Part shown: positions 45,891-58,844 of the stretch, piece by piece | Layout: every line of letters begins with the position of its first letter | Numbering within the stretch: the stretch's first letter is position 1 | From: Chrysopilus asiliformis | Taxonomy: Eukaryota > Arthropoda > Insecta > Diptera > Rhagionidae | Length of the DNA stretch: 64,000 bases | Assembly: GCA_964034945.1 (NCBI GenBank) | Contig: OZ035962.1 | Location: 100,318,284-100,382,283, forward strand | Reading direction: 5' to 3' | Notes under the pieces: generated by a model | Seen by the model: the letters and a program-made list of their open reading frames with translations, nothing else | Databases searched by the model: none | Told to the model about the DNA's origin: nothing | Translations under genes and position numbers: made by a program

Positions 45891-48305
45891 AAGCAAGAAA
45901 ATTTTCTATAGCTTACGTAATTTTGTAAAAAAAGCTTTTCAACGATCGATTATTTTTAAGTTTTGGGAAACTCGATTGTCCATAAATTTTTATGATCTTC
46001 AAAAAAAAAAGTGTTTTGGCAAAAAGTATTTTTTTCACGAATTTTTCCGTTTGGTTTAAACAAAATTAAAAAAAGGTCACCGAATCTGTCAAAAGAATCC
46101 AAGACTAATCTATTTCGAGTTTTCCCATAATACGAATTTTCTTCTCAGATATTTGTATTAGCGAAATTGGCGTATGTCAAGTGGAATGGAATGGGAAAAA
46201 ACTTTGAGTAAAAGCTTTAAAGTTGCATTCAAACTTTAATTAAGAAAGTTTTTAATTACATAAGACTCCTTCCTTATCACCGTCTTACGCGCTGTTTTTC
46301 GCCGAACAACATGTTTACTACATTAATTTCATATGAATTTACAAATTCGAATCGCGAAATTAATCATGATTCTATGAACTTAGCAAGTAAACTTAATTTT
46401 GCATTTAATATTTTTATAATGGCAAACTTATTGACAGAGAATTTTCTCATCCAAAATTCTTTGCTGGTTTTTATTGTAAAACTTTAATTTACAACAACGT
46501 CATGTAAATGGGGGCAAAAAAACAACTTCAAAGAATTATAAAGTTTTAATGAGTTTTTATTATATTCGTAAAAGGGTCGGAAAATTTATTTCCCTTAACG
46601 GCTATGCTTTCAATTTTGTACACGAAGTGCTTGTTCTGCATACAATATGCATATAAGAAAATTTAAAAAAAAAACGTTTTTCAACAGAAAAATTTGTTTA
46701 AATAACTTTTCATCTGGTCTATAAAAGAATCATCATCAATTGGGTTAATTTGCCAGCTTTCTGTATCATTTCGAATGTTTTAATTAGCATAGGGCCAGTT
46801 GTGTATACGCTTAAAAATTATCTCTTAGCGCCATTTTCACTGGTAAAACATTCTTCTAATTAAATTCTTTTATAGACGTTTCTTCGGGTTAAGTTTCAGC
46901 CTTTAAAAAGCAACCAGCCGACCAAGCAAAAAATAATAATAAAAAAAATAAAATAAAAATAAAACTGTAGGAAAATAAAACGAATAAATAAAGAGCTAAA
47001 TACAAGTAGAACAAAATTTCAAGCTTGCAAAGTCCGGAAAAAATATTCCAGCCCCCTTAACTGGTCTTTAGTTTTCCTTTACATTCGGGTGTGCCTATTT
47101 AAAAATGGTCTAATCATGATAAAAAGTTAACAACATCGCCTTTTGTTTTTCTGTTATTTTTTTCTCTTCTTTTACGTTATTTTTCGGAAGCACCTTCTCA
47201 GAAATATGTGAAACTGTATTCGTACAGGGTTAAAAAGAATATTTTTCGTGAAAAATAAGTTTTATTTTGTGCTGACCTTTTTTGCTCCGAGTTTTATGAT
47301 GAAACATGAACTCTTCTTTAACAAGGATATTTCGGGTTCTTTTGTAGATCTCAAAAAAAAAAAAAAACTTTCCAATTCTCAGCACTCAAAGTTTTTCCTC
47401 CATTTATTTTGTAATTTTTTGTAAACAAGCTTTTCGACGTTTACGGTAAAACTCACGTGCATGAATATTTTTTTTTCATTTTTCATATAATTTTTCTTTA
47501 GGAAATTCTTTGCAAAATGAAATTTCTTCAATGAATTTTCACCTTTATAATTGCCACACGCGTTGACTGTATTCGGAGTGTTTTTACACGACAGGTAACG
47601 ACAATAGGAATTAATGGTGTCTAAGGATCAGAATCAATTCTATATCCACCAACACGTGCTTGTTTTTATGCTTGTTTTAGATTAGCCGCACGGAAATAAT
47701 TGAAAAATTCACTGAAAATAGCTTATATTAGTCTAGCTTTCATCTACGTTAGGAACTGCAAAAATGTGTCAACCTGTGGGTGTAAAAGTTTTTTGATTTG
47801 GCAATTGATTTTACGCATTACCAAATAAAAGATAATCTATTTATAAGATCCTCATAATATGTAGTATAAAAGTGTGGCCAAGAACTAAAAATCAATAATA
47901 TGAAATCATAGTCTCGATAGTGTGTATTTGTGATGCTTTCAAATATCTCATCATTCATAACCAAATTAATATTACTGCCCGTGGGTAGCTCACACAAAAA
48001 CACAATTTGCTCACATAAATCATAACACGCGCTCCTTATTCAGCTTTCCTCAAAGGACTTTCCACCCACGCTCTGTACCTACTTTATTAATGTCATCATA
48101 TCGAACTTACGAAGGCATCTTTTTTTGCGATTTACATAATTTTCAATTTCCATAAATTTTTATAACTGTCAAATTATGACAAACACAACATCCCAACTAT
48201 TTTGGCGGATTAAAGAATCGTCCGAGAAATCCTTTGGATAAAACCGGAAAGAATCATAAAAAAAAATCAAATAAGATACTTATGAAAAAAATGAAAAATA
48301 CTAAA
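45891..48305. other. Unassigned stretch, no gene seen
   Basis: AT-rich, with an A/T-only low-complexity tract at about 46925-46975 and poly-A near 47350. Nothing gene-like. Confidence 0.5.
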
Positions 48306-48320
48306 CGAAAAATACTAAAA

Positions 48321-48645
48321 GTTATTTCCACTTTAGCTTTTTAAGCCCTTCTGCGTTCAATCCCATCCGGATTGGTTTAGGACCAACCCCCTCGTAGATT
48401 ATAGTCGGGATGGCGTTGCACAGTTTATCAAGTTATGGTGCTATGAGTCCGGATAGTGGCTCCTTGGGGCCAAATCGGCAACTTTTCAATTTATTACTCA
48501 AAGTGGTTCAATTGGCTTAGCCCCAAATGGTTTTCTGATTTATGATCTCATGGCACGCAATATTTATCCTCGATTTGGCAGTGCAAATAATTATTGCGTC
48601 AGAGTTACCATTTCTATTTGCGGTTTCAGCGATTCCTGTTCGCGA
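48321..48645 (-). mobile_element. 325-bp retroposon with 15-bp target duplication
   Basis: Flanked exactly by CGAAAAATACTAAAA at 48306-48320 and 48646-48660. The inserted piece is clearly richer in GC than its surroundings and non-coding in all frames. Its likely tail end is at the left (minus-strand reading ends AAGCTAAAGTGGAAATAAC), so orientation is probably minus. Size and duplication fit a SINE or a 5'-truncated LINE. I see no tRNA-type A and B boxes, so origin is open. Confidence 0.68.
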
Positions 48646-48660
48646 CGAAAAATACTAAAA

Positions 48661-49052
48661 CCTGTAATGTGTAGTGAGGCGGGGCGGGAGGTTATTGAAT
48701 TCGAGGACTATGCAATATGAATTTCTTATTATGGTGATTTTTCCATTATTTTAAGCTCTTTTTACCTTTTCTTTGCTATTTATGAACGTTTTTTTTTGTG
48801 TTCTACTCCGGTTTTATGATAAACACTTAATTGATGGAAAAGTTGATTTTTGCATAGCAGGAACTGATTTCCGTCCTTAACAAGCGACAAAGATAAAGAC
48901 GCCACTGTCGTTGTGGATGGATTTTTGATAGAAGTTTATTGCTATCAATAAATAGATAATTTTTATAAATTTCCATGCCATAAATATGATTATTTAATAA
49001 TATCCTTTTATTTGCGGGAAATCTATGTTATATGGATTGACGATTGATCTTT
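48661..49052. other. AT-rich stretch, no gene seen
   Basis: No structure recognised. Confidence 0.5.
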
Positions 49053-49380
49053 TTACCCGACTGAAAAAGAAGGGTAAGTGCTTAGGGTGTATGTATGTCT
49101 GATGCTTTATTATATCGTCTAGCCTAAACCGCTTGACCGATTTTGATAAAGGAGGTGTCGCTAGATTCGTGTTGGCTCCTTGTGTGCTATAGGCTTAAAA
49201 AAATCAAAATGGCGGACGCCACGCGCCATTTTTCCTAATTGGTACATAGCAAATACATATCTCATGTGAGGGCTCTAAAGTTTCGTTTTCTCCATGCGAT
49301 CGTCACTGTGTATATTGTGACCAAAAAAATCAAAATGGTGCAACGAGCCATTTTATCCACATAAATTGTAAGGGCCTAAC
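49053..49380 (+). repeat. Dispersed repeat with AAAATGGCGG...CCATTTT blocks
   Basis: Contains GTATGTATGTCTGATGC, CTAAACCGCTTGACCGATTTTG, and two AAAATCAAAATGG-type blocks ending in GCGCCATTTTT and GAGCCATTTT. A related block (AAATGGCGGCCGACAGACGC followed by CATTTTG) is at about 57986-58011. Such blocks occur in the 3' regions of insect retroposons. Family not named. Confidence 0.45.
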
Positions 49381-49729
49381 ACTCGACTTTGGCCGTTGTC
49401 AATATTTTTTACAGAATTATCTTCCGAAATTCTTTAAGCTCCACTGACCCGTTACTTTCTATGATAATTTTTGACCGTTACAGGTTATTGAACCAAACGG
49501 CTAAAGTCAAATTTGGAAGACCGGATAAAGTAGAGATTGGGATTTTCCGGGAAATTTCTATAAGCGGAAATCGGGATTTTTTTCTCGGTTTTTTTCAAAA
49601 TCCCGCGAATTTTTGAATTTTTTTCTCTCGAGAGTCTTGAGAATTCCCGGGAATTTTTCAAAATAATTATTTTGTATTCAAAAACGAATATTTTGTGACT
49701 ATTTTTGACTAATTTATTTATTTTCCTCT
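49381..49729. other. AT-rich stretch, no gene seen
   Basis: The frames on both strands are open across GGGATTTTCCGGGAAATTT-like direct and inverted motifs (49540-49650), which look repeat-derived. No protein motif. Confidence 0.45.
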
Positions 49730-50690
49730 TCCATAGAAGGAAAGTATTGTTCTCATGGCGAAGAACGACTCGAGAACGGAGAGGCACATAGAAAAGTTCT
49801 TATCAGTACGAATCCGATTCATGCAAAATTATGAGCATGTCCGTGCATCTGTCTGTTAAGCGGCCCCTACACGTTCAATCTTGCAGTCAATCATGCTGCC
49901 ACAGCAAGAAGCTTATTTGCACTAAACGCTCAATCATTCACGCAAGCATCAATTAATTCGAAATAGCCAAACCGACAGCACACAGCACAAATATCAATTT
50001 AAAATTTTTTTGTCCTTATATTTTTCGCTTTTTGTCATCCACAACTCACTTCTTTGTCTATATAATTCGAAAAAGGATTCCCAAAAATTCCCCTGAAATG
50101 ACGAAATGATTGACAGCTTCGCAATACACGTTCAAGCATGCTGTCATTCACAAAGTTCCCTTGAAAAATATCAAAATGATTTTGATATTGGCCAGCATGC
50201 TGTCAATCATGGAATTTGCATGACAGCATCACCATAGACGTTCAAAATGCGGTCACAACATGCGATGATTGACTGCAAGATTGAATGTGTAGGGACCGCC
50301 TTAGTCTGTCCATTGTACGTATCTTAAATAACTCGAGAACGCGTTGAACTAGCAACTTGAAATTTTTTGTGAATATGTGTCACAAAAATCGGGGTTGTCT
50401 ACCAACTTTTGGAAGTAGCTATAACAAGAAGCTCCCATATTTTTTTTTTTTTTTTTTTTTGAAAAAATGCCGTGTTTTATAAATATCTCAAAACCTATGC
50501 GCTTTTGGGAAAAAAATGAATATGACAAAATTTTGGGGATATAAAATTTTATAGGATTTTTACTTCCACGGTTTTACGTATCTTTAACGGTTTTCAAGAT
50601 ATTTGATTTTTTTTTCAAATATAAAATAAAATTTCCTGCATTTTTGCCTTCAACGATTTTACGTATCTTTAAGCGCAGGCGCGCACCGCG
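49730..50690 (+). repeat. Dispersed repeat family J, copy J2
   Basis: Begins TCCTCTTCCATAGAAGGAAA, then ATGTCCGTGCATCTGTCTGT, and after MITE I resumes with GTCTGTCCATTGTACGTATC. Then come GAACGCGTTGAACTAGCAAC, TTGAAATTTTTTGTG, a 20-plus base poly-T, and two copies of GATTTTACGTATCTTTAA-like blocks. It carries an empty site for the B1 insertion (ATCTTTAACGG). Confidence 0.65.
49859..50300. mobile_element. MITE I, 442 bp, TTA target
   Basis: Inverted ends AGCGGCCCCTACACGTTCAA and, inverted, GGCGGTCCCTACACATTCAA, each continuing TCTTGCAGTCAATCAT. TTA stands at 49856-49858 and 50301-50303. The interior repeats the motif CATGCTGTCA(A/T)TCA on both strands. The 3-bp TTA duplication suggests PIF/Harbinger. 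No coding capacity. Confidence 0.82.
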
Positions 50691-51627
50691 TTGGCAAACA
50701 TGTGGAATGATGTAATAGGGAATAGTGTTTTAATGTAACAATTTTAATTTGTATTCACTGCATTTGTTAAGTGATTGGACATCAATTTATTTTTAAAATT
50801 TTCATTTTTCTCAGATTTCCAAAGTTAACTGATGCTATTTTGATGCTTTTTTTTGTGGAAAAACTTTCACATTTACTGCTAAACAAGTTTTCAGTAATAT
50901 CCTTAATTCGCTTGTTGCGATTTCGTGTTCAACTCTTAAAGAACGATGAGTGGGGGAAATTGTGTGTACACCTGACATAACCAAAATTTGAATCATTTAC
51001 TCCTGAGTGAGTCTTCCCCAATATGGGTATGCCTTCGTGCTGTACAGGAAATTCCTGTATAAATAAAGGAACATTTAATTTGCATACGAAAACATTACTT
51101 CAGAATAAATTTTATACTATTGGTTCCCGCTGGAAGTTAACTGTTTGGTTTGGTCTGGATGAATGGCTGAATGGATGGATGGATGACTGCATAACTTGAA
51201 TGGCTGACAGTTGTGCAGATGGGATGATGTCGCCACTCGCCGAGATTATTCAGGAGTTAAAGTTTAAAGTTATTTTGGGATTGCAAAGACAAGTCCTTAT
51301 GTTTCGCATCGATTTAAACGAAAATATCAACAAAACGGATTCCTCCGCACGTTTCCCGAATTCATCTTGGTTTTTCGTTCAATTCCTGTAACACGTTTTC
51401 AATGTTGCTTTGTTTGTCTCGACGTAAATCGTTACGGAAAAGTCCTGTCGGCGGATAAGCTTATGGATTTCTTCTTATGCGTCTACTATCTGCGTGTATT
51501 CGTCTCTTCCGTGAGTGCTACCGTACTACCTCGGTGGGTTGCTTACTTGGATGACTGGTTGTCTGATAGACAGGAAATCATACAACCAACAGCGGGCCCC
51601 AATATTTTTGGGGAAATTTTTGTTTAG
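50691..51627. other. Unassigned stretch, no gene seen
   Basis: A GATGGATGGATG run near 51165-51185. Frames at 51200-51391 and 51367-51627 have no recognisable motif. Confidence 0.4.
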
Positions 51628-51954
51628 CTACGGTGGTGAATTTTTCACAACATTAATACGTAATTTATTTACTTTTCCAGGATACCTCGACAGGCAAACT
51701 TTCCATATTGTAGTACAACCAGGAGAAACATCCACACCAACCACATAAATTGGGAATAGGACATTCGAGTGTGGTGACTCCAAGGATAGATCGCGTACGG
51801 ATGAATGGATCAGTGGCATCAGTTCGAAAAGATTCAAGAAGAAAATCGCTCGCCTTAATCCCTTCGTTTTCTCGAGGTTGTTATCTACAAGAAAGCGTTT
51901 TAGTTCGCCCATTGACGCCTGGGAATCGTTGTTAGGCATTGTGTAATTTAGCAT
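51628..51954. CDS. candidate exon, strand undecided
   Basis: This less AT-rich segment is open on both strands. On plus, the acceptor-like ATTTACTTTTCCAG (ending 51680) is followed by a frame YLDRQTFHIVVQPGETS, then TAA at 51746-51748. The same frame then continues open for 62 codons (GNRTFECGDSKDRSRTDEW...) to TAA. On minus, 108 codons are open from an ATG at 51954 (MPNNDSQASMGELKRFL...). One strand may hold a real exon or a pseudogene, the other its shadow. I recognise neither product. Moderate length and lack of neighbours keep confidence low. Confidence 0.22.
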
Positions 51955-53475
51955 AAAGTTTTGAGCATGATTTATGTTTTGTTTACTTCTGCCAAAAATT
52001 AATAAGTCATGAGCACTTTATCCATCAGTTTTCATTTGCGCAACGAAATTTTTACCTTCACACAACGACATAACAAAAAAATTCACTTTATTCACATGAT
52101 ATTTAACCGGTTGAATTTATGTGAAATATTATCAGTGAGTTTGTACTTGAATTTGTAGAATCATGAAAATATTGAATGCTATATTTTTGTTTTTAAGATA
52201 AAAACACACATAAATGTAAATACATATTGCAGGTTAGCGAACTCTTTCTTACCCATAATTGTCGAGCCTAATTTCTTCATTTTCTTATATAATTTTCTGT
52301 TCGCAAAATTTCATGTTATCAGGCAAAATTTTCACAGTTTTAATCGTCATGTTGAAACATGGAATTCGTGTTTAACACGAATAAATGAAAAATTTACATC
52401 GAATTTCTTATTTTTACGGGGAAAACATTTCCGTTTTAATACTCAATTAATTTTGAGCATATATGATTATGAATGCAGTTTTATACGATGACAGACAGCT
52501 ACAATCCCATTTTAATATCAGAGATTTGACGTTTTTTGAACATAATTAAATGGCAGGAGATGTGTAGCACCTGAGAGAATCATCCATCCAATATAGGAAC
52601 CTTTTTACTTCACCTAACAAGCAATTAAAGGGCTCCATCATGCTACATAAGCATGGCAAGTGGCCAGGCGATCCTAATATTAGTAACTGCACAAAATAAC
52701 ACTACAGGACTAACAACATCCTAATTACTTCATAAAGGTATCTAACTTATATTGTACCTTGTCTGTAGGTCTGCTGTATCAACATAAGTCAGTATACATA
52801 CACCTTTTTGTGCCTGATGTACTCCTCATACGTGAAGGACAGCAAATGTGTGGACCTCTGACCATTGTAAAGTGCCGATGGCTAAATTTCATGAGTTCAT
52901 GACATGTTCACATGCGGATTCAACCCATGTTACAAGCAATATGGGTGAAGGGATTCTTCTCCCTCTTCAAAAAAAAGAAAGAAAAAAGAAAAGTTAAATT
53001 AAAGACCATCCTACATGCTGCCGTCATTTCTCGAAAATTCAACATCTCCTTCAGGTGTTACCTACTGGTGCTCAATTGGAAAACACCAAAAACCTGAGCT
53101 TTGACCAAGGGAGTGTAGCCTTTAAAGTGTTAATAAAATTACACCTGAAGCACTTTATACGCGAGCATAAATCATTTTAATTTAGCGAATAAACCGTTGC
53201 AGAAGAAGAAAAAAGTCGCCATGCCGCAACAGAATTTTATGTGCGAACTGTATTGAAGTATTTCCCGGAAAACAGTTTAATGGTTAGTCAATTTCTCTTA
53301 AAAGCTACTTACTTATGTTTTATGAGGTCGACGGATATTTTTGGCCTTGCTAAAAGCTTTTCTTTACGCCTTTAATAATCTATGTTGAAATATTTGTTGG
53401 TCAGCTTATGTGCGGTTAAATAATTATTTATTATACCTGAAAGTGGACAAGCATGTGATGTGATATAAACTTTTA
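51955..53475. other. Unassigned stretch, no gene seen
   Basis: No element ends, tandem arrays or motif-bearing frames found. An A-rich tract lies at about 52969-52996. Confidence 0.45.
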
Positions 53476-54060
53476 ATAAAAACATAACAAAAGCTATAAT
53501 TGCCTATCTGGCAATCATTGGAGACCCGTATGGTGATATTCGTATCAAAATTTGAACATTTGTACCAAAATTCCACTTTGAAGTAAAACTTTCCAGTAAG
53601 ATTTTTTAAAATTTATTCCAATTGGATTTTGATGTATGAGAGTTTTCTGTAGAATTACATCCTAAATAACTTTTCTTCTTGCACTTTTTTGATAAGATGC
53701 ACCGTTTTTGAGGTATTCGCAAAAATCGTTTTCGTTCGTATGGGGGGTACCCCCCTAATGGTCCGTTTTTGCCCATTAACGAACTTAGCCTCACATTTTA
53801 CGAAAAACGAAGCGCAAAATTTCAAGTCTCTAGCTCAATCCGTGCGTCCGCAATCTGCGCCACAGACAGACAGGCAGACAGACAGGCAGACAGACAGACA
53901 GACAGACGGACGGACGGACATGCAAAAATCAATTATTTTTATCATTCTAAACACACTGGTGTAATTCATTTTTATGTGTGATGACGGGATCTTGGCGTTA
54001 CAAACGGTAAGGCAAAGTTAGTATACCCTTTGGTTTCACCATACGGGTAGGTATAAAAAG
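53476..54060 (-). repeat. Dispersed repeat family A, copy A4
   Basis: Full-length inverted copy. GCTATAATTGCCTATCTGGC hairpin at the left, GGGGGGTACCCCCC near 53740-53755, AAAATTTCAAGTCTCTAGCTC (about 53817-53837), a long CAGACAGACAGG/ACGGACGG run (53870-53920), and TATACCCTTTGGTTTCACCA with TACGGGTA at the right. ATAAAAAC (53476-53483) and ATAAAAAG (54053-54060) border it. Frames of 62-91 codons here are repeat-derived. Confidence 0.8.
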
Positions 54061-57000
54061 ATAGAATCAGCATTTCTTTTTTGGTTTTTTCGATAAATTA
54101 TAGTTTGGGATAAAATTGCTAAATAAAACGCAAGAAAAAGTACAATTGACAGAGGTGCCTGCAGAATCACTATACCGATTGCAATGAAATTTTGCACTCA
54201 GATTCATCTTACCTCATAGGTGCTCAGTAAAAAACGGTTTTTCAAAATTCCAACTCTAAAAGGGTAAACGAAGGATAGTGGATTGGTTTTTTAAAACCTT
54301 GATTTTTCGTGATGAAGGGTGCCCATTAGGAGGTTGGGAAATGTCACTCGTAAGGTTTTTGGGGTCGCTGATCACAAATTTGGTGTAAGAATTTCAAACA
54401 TCGAAGCGGAAGTCGCTTACGGGACACGGTTTTTCTTTCTCAAAAGTTAGCCTGGAGGCTTCAAATATAAAAATCAGATATGAAAAGTTCCATACTCTTT
54501 CTAATGGTTTATTAAATATAGTAGCTGGAAAGCTAGCATTTAAAATGGATCTGTTTTTTTCGGCAAAGAGGCGATTAATGACTTAAGTCATTCAATAAAC
54601 TAACATAGACAAAGCTCGAAAAAAATCGAAACCTTTGAAAAGAATGACACATATCGAGAAAATTTTTTTTGAAGAAAATTCGTGACATTTGCTTTTTCAA
54701 CTTTTTTTACATTTGGACATCGTGTACCACGGGTGGTACACTAGCGATTTGTTTTCTGGCGGTTGTGCGCCATCGTTGGTACACGGTGCGTGTTTTTATA
54801 TTACTTCCACAAAAAAACTACCGCACTATTTACTCGCGCGGTTTTAAAAAACTGTACATGTACCGCCAGTGGTACTCGATGTCACGAACGTGTTAAACAT
54901 ACAATTTTGCAATACAAACGAAGGAACAGTATTTCAAAAAACGTAAGAAGAAAGAAAATCCCGAAATTTAATTTTATGAAATAGTTATGTCTATATTTGA
55001 AGATTAAAAACTTGAGTTATTTTGTTTTGCATTTTCTGAAGTCCAAAAATCACTTTCTTTTTTTTTTGTATCAGACCTTTACAAAGTTAAAAAGTTAACT
55101 ATAACCGAATCTGAACGTTTTTTAAAGGAAAAAAAATTTTAAAAATTTTGGTGGGGCGCACTCTTTTCCACAAATTCAACATCTAAAAATATATTTTTAT
55201 CTTATTCCGATTTTTCGACGCACATGTACATATTACATCATTTGTAACCACTTAAGAGTTTTTGGGGTGACCTTTTAATGCGGGTGGCAACCATTCTCTC
55301 CAAAATGAACATTTTCACATTTTCAAAATGAAACTTGACGTTCAGACGGAAAAATAGGTGCTTGTCAACATGTCTCTCAATTAGCCCTAATTAGCCTGAT
55401 TGACAAATGTTTCCTTCGATATGTTGGCACACTTCTATGCTATGTTTCTGAACCAAATTAGACTTCAGCTTTATTTAATTTTGGAAACTGTTCTTCTCAC
55501 TATCGAATTTAGCATTAGACACCAAAAAAAAATTTAAAAAAAAAAATAAAACGAACAAAACCTCCAAAAAACAGATTCAAATAGAATTTGAGCCAACTTC
55601 TAACGTTTATTCATGCGACTAACAGTTTAATTGAATTAAGTTTTGGAAAACTAAAAAAAAAAACAACAAAAATGTTGCACAGAAGTGAATAAAGCCAAAT
55701 GAAGTCTTAGAAGTGGCAATGAAACAAGATGTGATTATGTTTATACGGCTGTTAAATAAAATATGCGTTTTTCAACGGAAATGAAACCGACCGAATATGT
55801 GGAGGAGAAGTTAATTAGAAGTGGAAAAGTCTTTCGTTGAATGCATCGTAGAAAACATACATAAATATCGAATTGTGTGCCATACGTTTGTCGGTTTATT
55901 CGATGCTTCTTAAAGTCGCTTATATTGAGTAATCCGCCTACTTAATTATGTTCTAACAAATTACCCAACACTTTTTTCTTGTCGGACATATGTTATAATC
56001 AGTAGTAAACTTGGCACAACTAGTAAATCATATTTAGTTAGGCGAATGTTTGCAACATAAAAATAAAACTAAGAATTTTCAAATGAATTTTATTTAATGA
56101 CTTTCGAGTTTAGTAATTTTGTTTTATTGACGTTTACAGGTGGAATATTGTGGTTTACATTGCAGAGAGGAGGGTCTTTCATTAATAAATTTTTTTTATT
56201 CGCGAAATTTTTGAAAATTTGCTTAGCACAGGCGCGCACTATGATGATTAGTATGTAAAGTAGTGTTAAATTTAAAATTCCGGTTTTTGAAACACGTGAA
56301 AACCAGTGCGCTGTTGCAACACGTGATTACCAGTTAATAGTCGTAGTGTTAGTTACATCAATTCTAAATTCCATCAGATGTTTGAAAATCTCCCGTTATT
56401 CAAAAAAAAAACTTTTTAAAAAACCAAAAAGGGATTTTTTCCGGAGTTTACTGAACTTACAAAATTAATTTTAACCTCGCAAAAAGCAAGCAAATTCAAC
56501 CCTCTTGTTAATTACATTTATTATAGAAAATAACCCATAATTATAACATACTACGTGTACCACATGCAAGCAAACAGCCGTAATCATTTTCACACTCACT
56601 TTCCGGTTTTCCTATCACATGACAATAGTTTTCTTAAGAGCAAGAAGTGAGAATTCCCTGTCAGTTCGTGTTTGACTCCTTATTTTCCTGCAATTATTGT
56701 TTTTAATAAAACTGATAAAACTTGCAGTTCCCTAAAAACTACGTGAAAAATTGGGGAGAAGTAGTTAGTATTTACCTAACACGTGCTCGTAATTTATGGC
56801 ATGCAACGATGATTAGTTCCATTTATCCAGAGGCACATTTTCGAATTTTGTTAAACAAATCAATAAACAAAACGGAAACTTTTGTTCATATAAAATGAAA
56901 TCTTGTTTTGATGGAAACTTCATTTTTGTTAGCATTCTGCAGACGGTTGAGCTTAAATTCCTAAATTTTAAGATATTTCTTAGGAAATGGTATTTTTTTA

Positions 57001-57845
57001 TATCTCAGATTTAACAAATAAACGCACTATACTGACGATGGACATATCGATCCCATTTTGTTTGAGGTAAATGATCAACTTTCGTATTCTTTCTCAACCA
57101 TATACCGAATCATTGATGGTCTTGGCCTAAGATCGAAAAAGTACATTAAAGTCTTTAATATTTGACCAAAAATAATTAATTTATTGAAATGACTTTTGGT
57201 GCACGTAAGCCAATAACCTTAACAAGTTTATCGTTGAGTCCTTTCTAAGATAGAATATCTATGGGTATATGCGGTGTAAACATAAGACTACTCAGTAACA
57301 AAGGATCAGTACATGATAAACATGGGTGAACAAACACAGTCAAATAATCCTTCTATACAGCCTTAGCCAGATATGCAGTTGTCTTGTCATGTATGAACTT
57401 TTGGTCCTTCGATAAATGTTATTGCTTGATTGATCATAAAAACGACAACCCTGTAATTGATAAAAATTGTAGGTATATAAGAAAGCTTCAGAGTATACGA
57501 AAAAACGACGTTATTGATATGCTTACCTACTTGTTTTTTTCATTCCACATAAACTGTGTTGTGCCTCATTAGCAATTAGCTATTCCGTAAAAGACTAAAG
57601 CTTCTATCTCAATTTTATTTTTAATCGATGTCTATACAATTTCTTGAATTTTGAATTTTCTTAGAAATTCTAATCTCTTTACATCATTGAAGCTTATCTT
57701 CTCTTATAAACCTTTTTATTGTCTCATATTAACGAAAAAATTTCATTTTAATAACTTCCACCGAAAAAAAACAAAAACTTTGTTTAAAAATTTCGTGAAA
57801 CCCGCCAAAAGTCTGTACTTTTTGCAAGCTTTTATTTAGTTTCAC
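54061..57845. other. Unassigned stretch, no gene seen
   Basis: At 54722-54741 there is a perfect 8-bp inverted pair, GTGTACCA-CGGG-TGGTACAC, with related GTACC/GGTAC strings to about 54870, as in decayed elements. The GGCGCGCAC string near 56233 also occurs at the edge of repeat J2 (50677). No coding signal. Confidence 0.4.
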
Positions 57846-58020
57846 TTGTTTGTATGTTTGTAAGGGTCAAATCTTGTAATTTAATTTTGACCCCCTTTCC
57901 CTTCATCTGATTAACTAGAAATTTTACACAAAAACGGGACTCCAATCACAATACAATATATGTGTATTTTTGTACGAAAAAAAAAATGGCGGCCGACAGA
58001 CGCCATTTTGCCAAATCAAA
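57846..58020 (+). repeat. Retroposon-like block with AAATGGCGGCCG
   Basis: TTTGTATGTTTGTAAGGGTC, CTAGAAATTTTACAC, and at its end AAATGGCGGCCGACAGACGCC-like sequence. Similar in plan to 49053-49380, and placed directly before MITE C2. Confidence 0.4.
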
Positions 58021-58197
58021 CTTAGGCCCGGTCACACTTACGATTTTTTTCGAATTTCTCTGCGCGAATTTTATTCAGAATTTATTCCACGAATTTTATT
58101 CATCTATCGGAGAATAAAATCCCATAGCAAAAGTTGTCAAAAATTAAATTTATTCCGGCAGTTCTGCATGAAAAAATTCGAATCCGCGCGTCTTTAA

Positions 58198-58844
58198 AGG
58201 GCCAAACAGATGACGGCAGCAACTGCAACTGCGGCGTCGACTGCGACGTCAAAAAAAAAATAGAAACCATGAATTCATATGGGGAAGCCTACATGACGTC
58301 AGCAACTGCGACTGCGGCTTCGGGTTCAAAATAAATTTAGCAAAATATCTAAATTCGACGCCGTCGTCGTGGGGGTGCCACCGAAAATTTTAGAGAAAAT
58401 GAGGACTGACAACACCGATATATAATAAGTGAACGTCAAAAGTGTTTTGTGCAATATAATAGGCCCTATTCCAGGATCCGATACGAATGATTCGGATCGT
58501 AAACTCAATGTTGTTGTTAGTGTTTTATACCAACAACAACATTGAGTTTACGATCCGAATCATTCGTATCGGATCCTGGAATAGGGCCTTATAACATTAA
58601 TTAATAATAACATTATAATAATGCAAAAACGCGCACACAATTAACATCAATTTTTGAAAATTGTCGTACAGAACAATCATTTTTTATATCTTGCAAACAC
58701 GATTCAGAAATGTCAAAGTTGTTGTTATTGGAACGCTGCCCGACGTCGAGTTTCATGCATGTGTTCCACTCGACTTTTCGACGCCCAAAATGACGTCGCA
58801 GTCGACGCCGCAGTCGCAATTGCTGCCGTCATCTGTTTGGCCCT
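58198..58844. mobile_element. MITE D with 54-bp inverted ends, TAA target
   Basis: Terminal repeats 58198-58251 and 58791-58844 are 54 bp with two mismatches (AGGGCCAAACAGATGACGGC...). The inner arm consists of GCGACTGCGGCGTCGAC-type motifs. TAA stands at 58195-58197 and 58845-58847 inside MITE C2. It carries a perfect palindrome at 58461-58589. No coding capacity. Confidence 0.85.
58461..58589. repeat. Perfect palindrome, 58-bp arms, 13-base loop
   Basis: Arms 58461-58518 and 58532-58589 are exact complements (AGGCCCTATTCCAGGATCCG... to ...GTTGTTGTT). TATAA occurs on both outer sides (58455-58459 and 58590-58594, one base offset on the left), which may be a target duplication of a tiny fold-back element. 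Confidence 0.9.

Noticed and set aside
53689..53981. Open frames rich in TDRQTDRQTDRR
   Set aside because: They are translations of the GACA/GACG run in repeat A4 and appear in the same way in the other copies and families.
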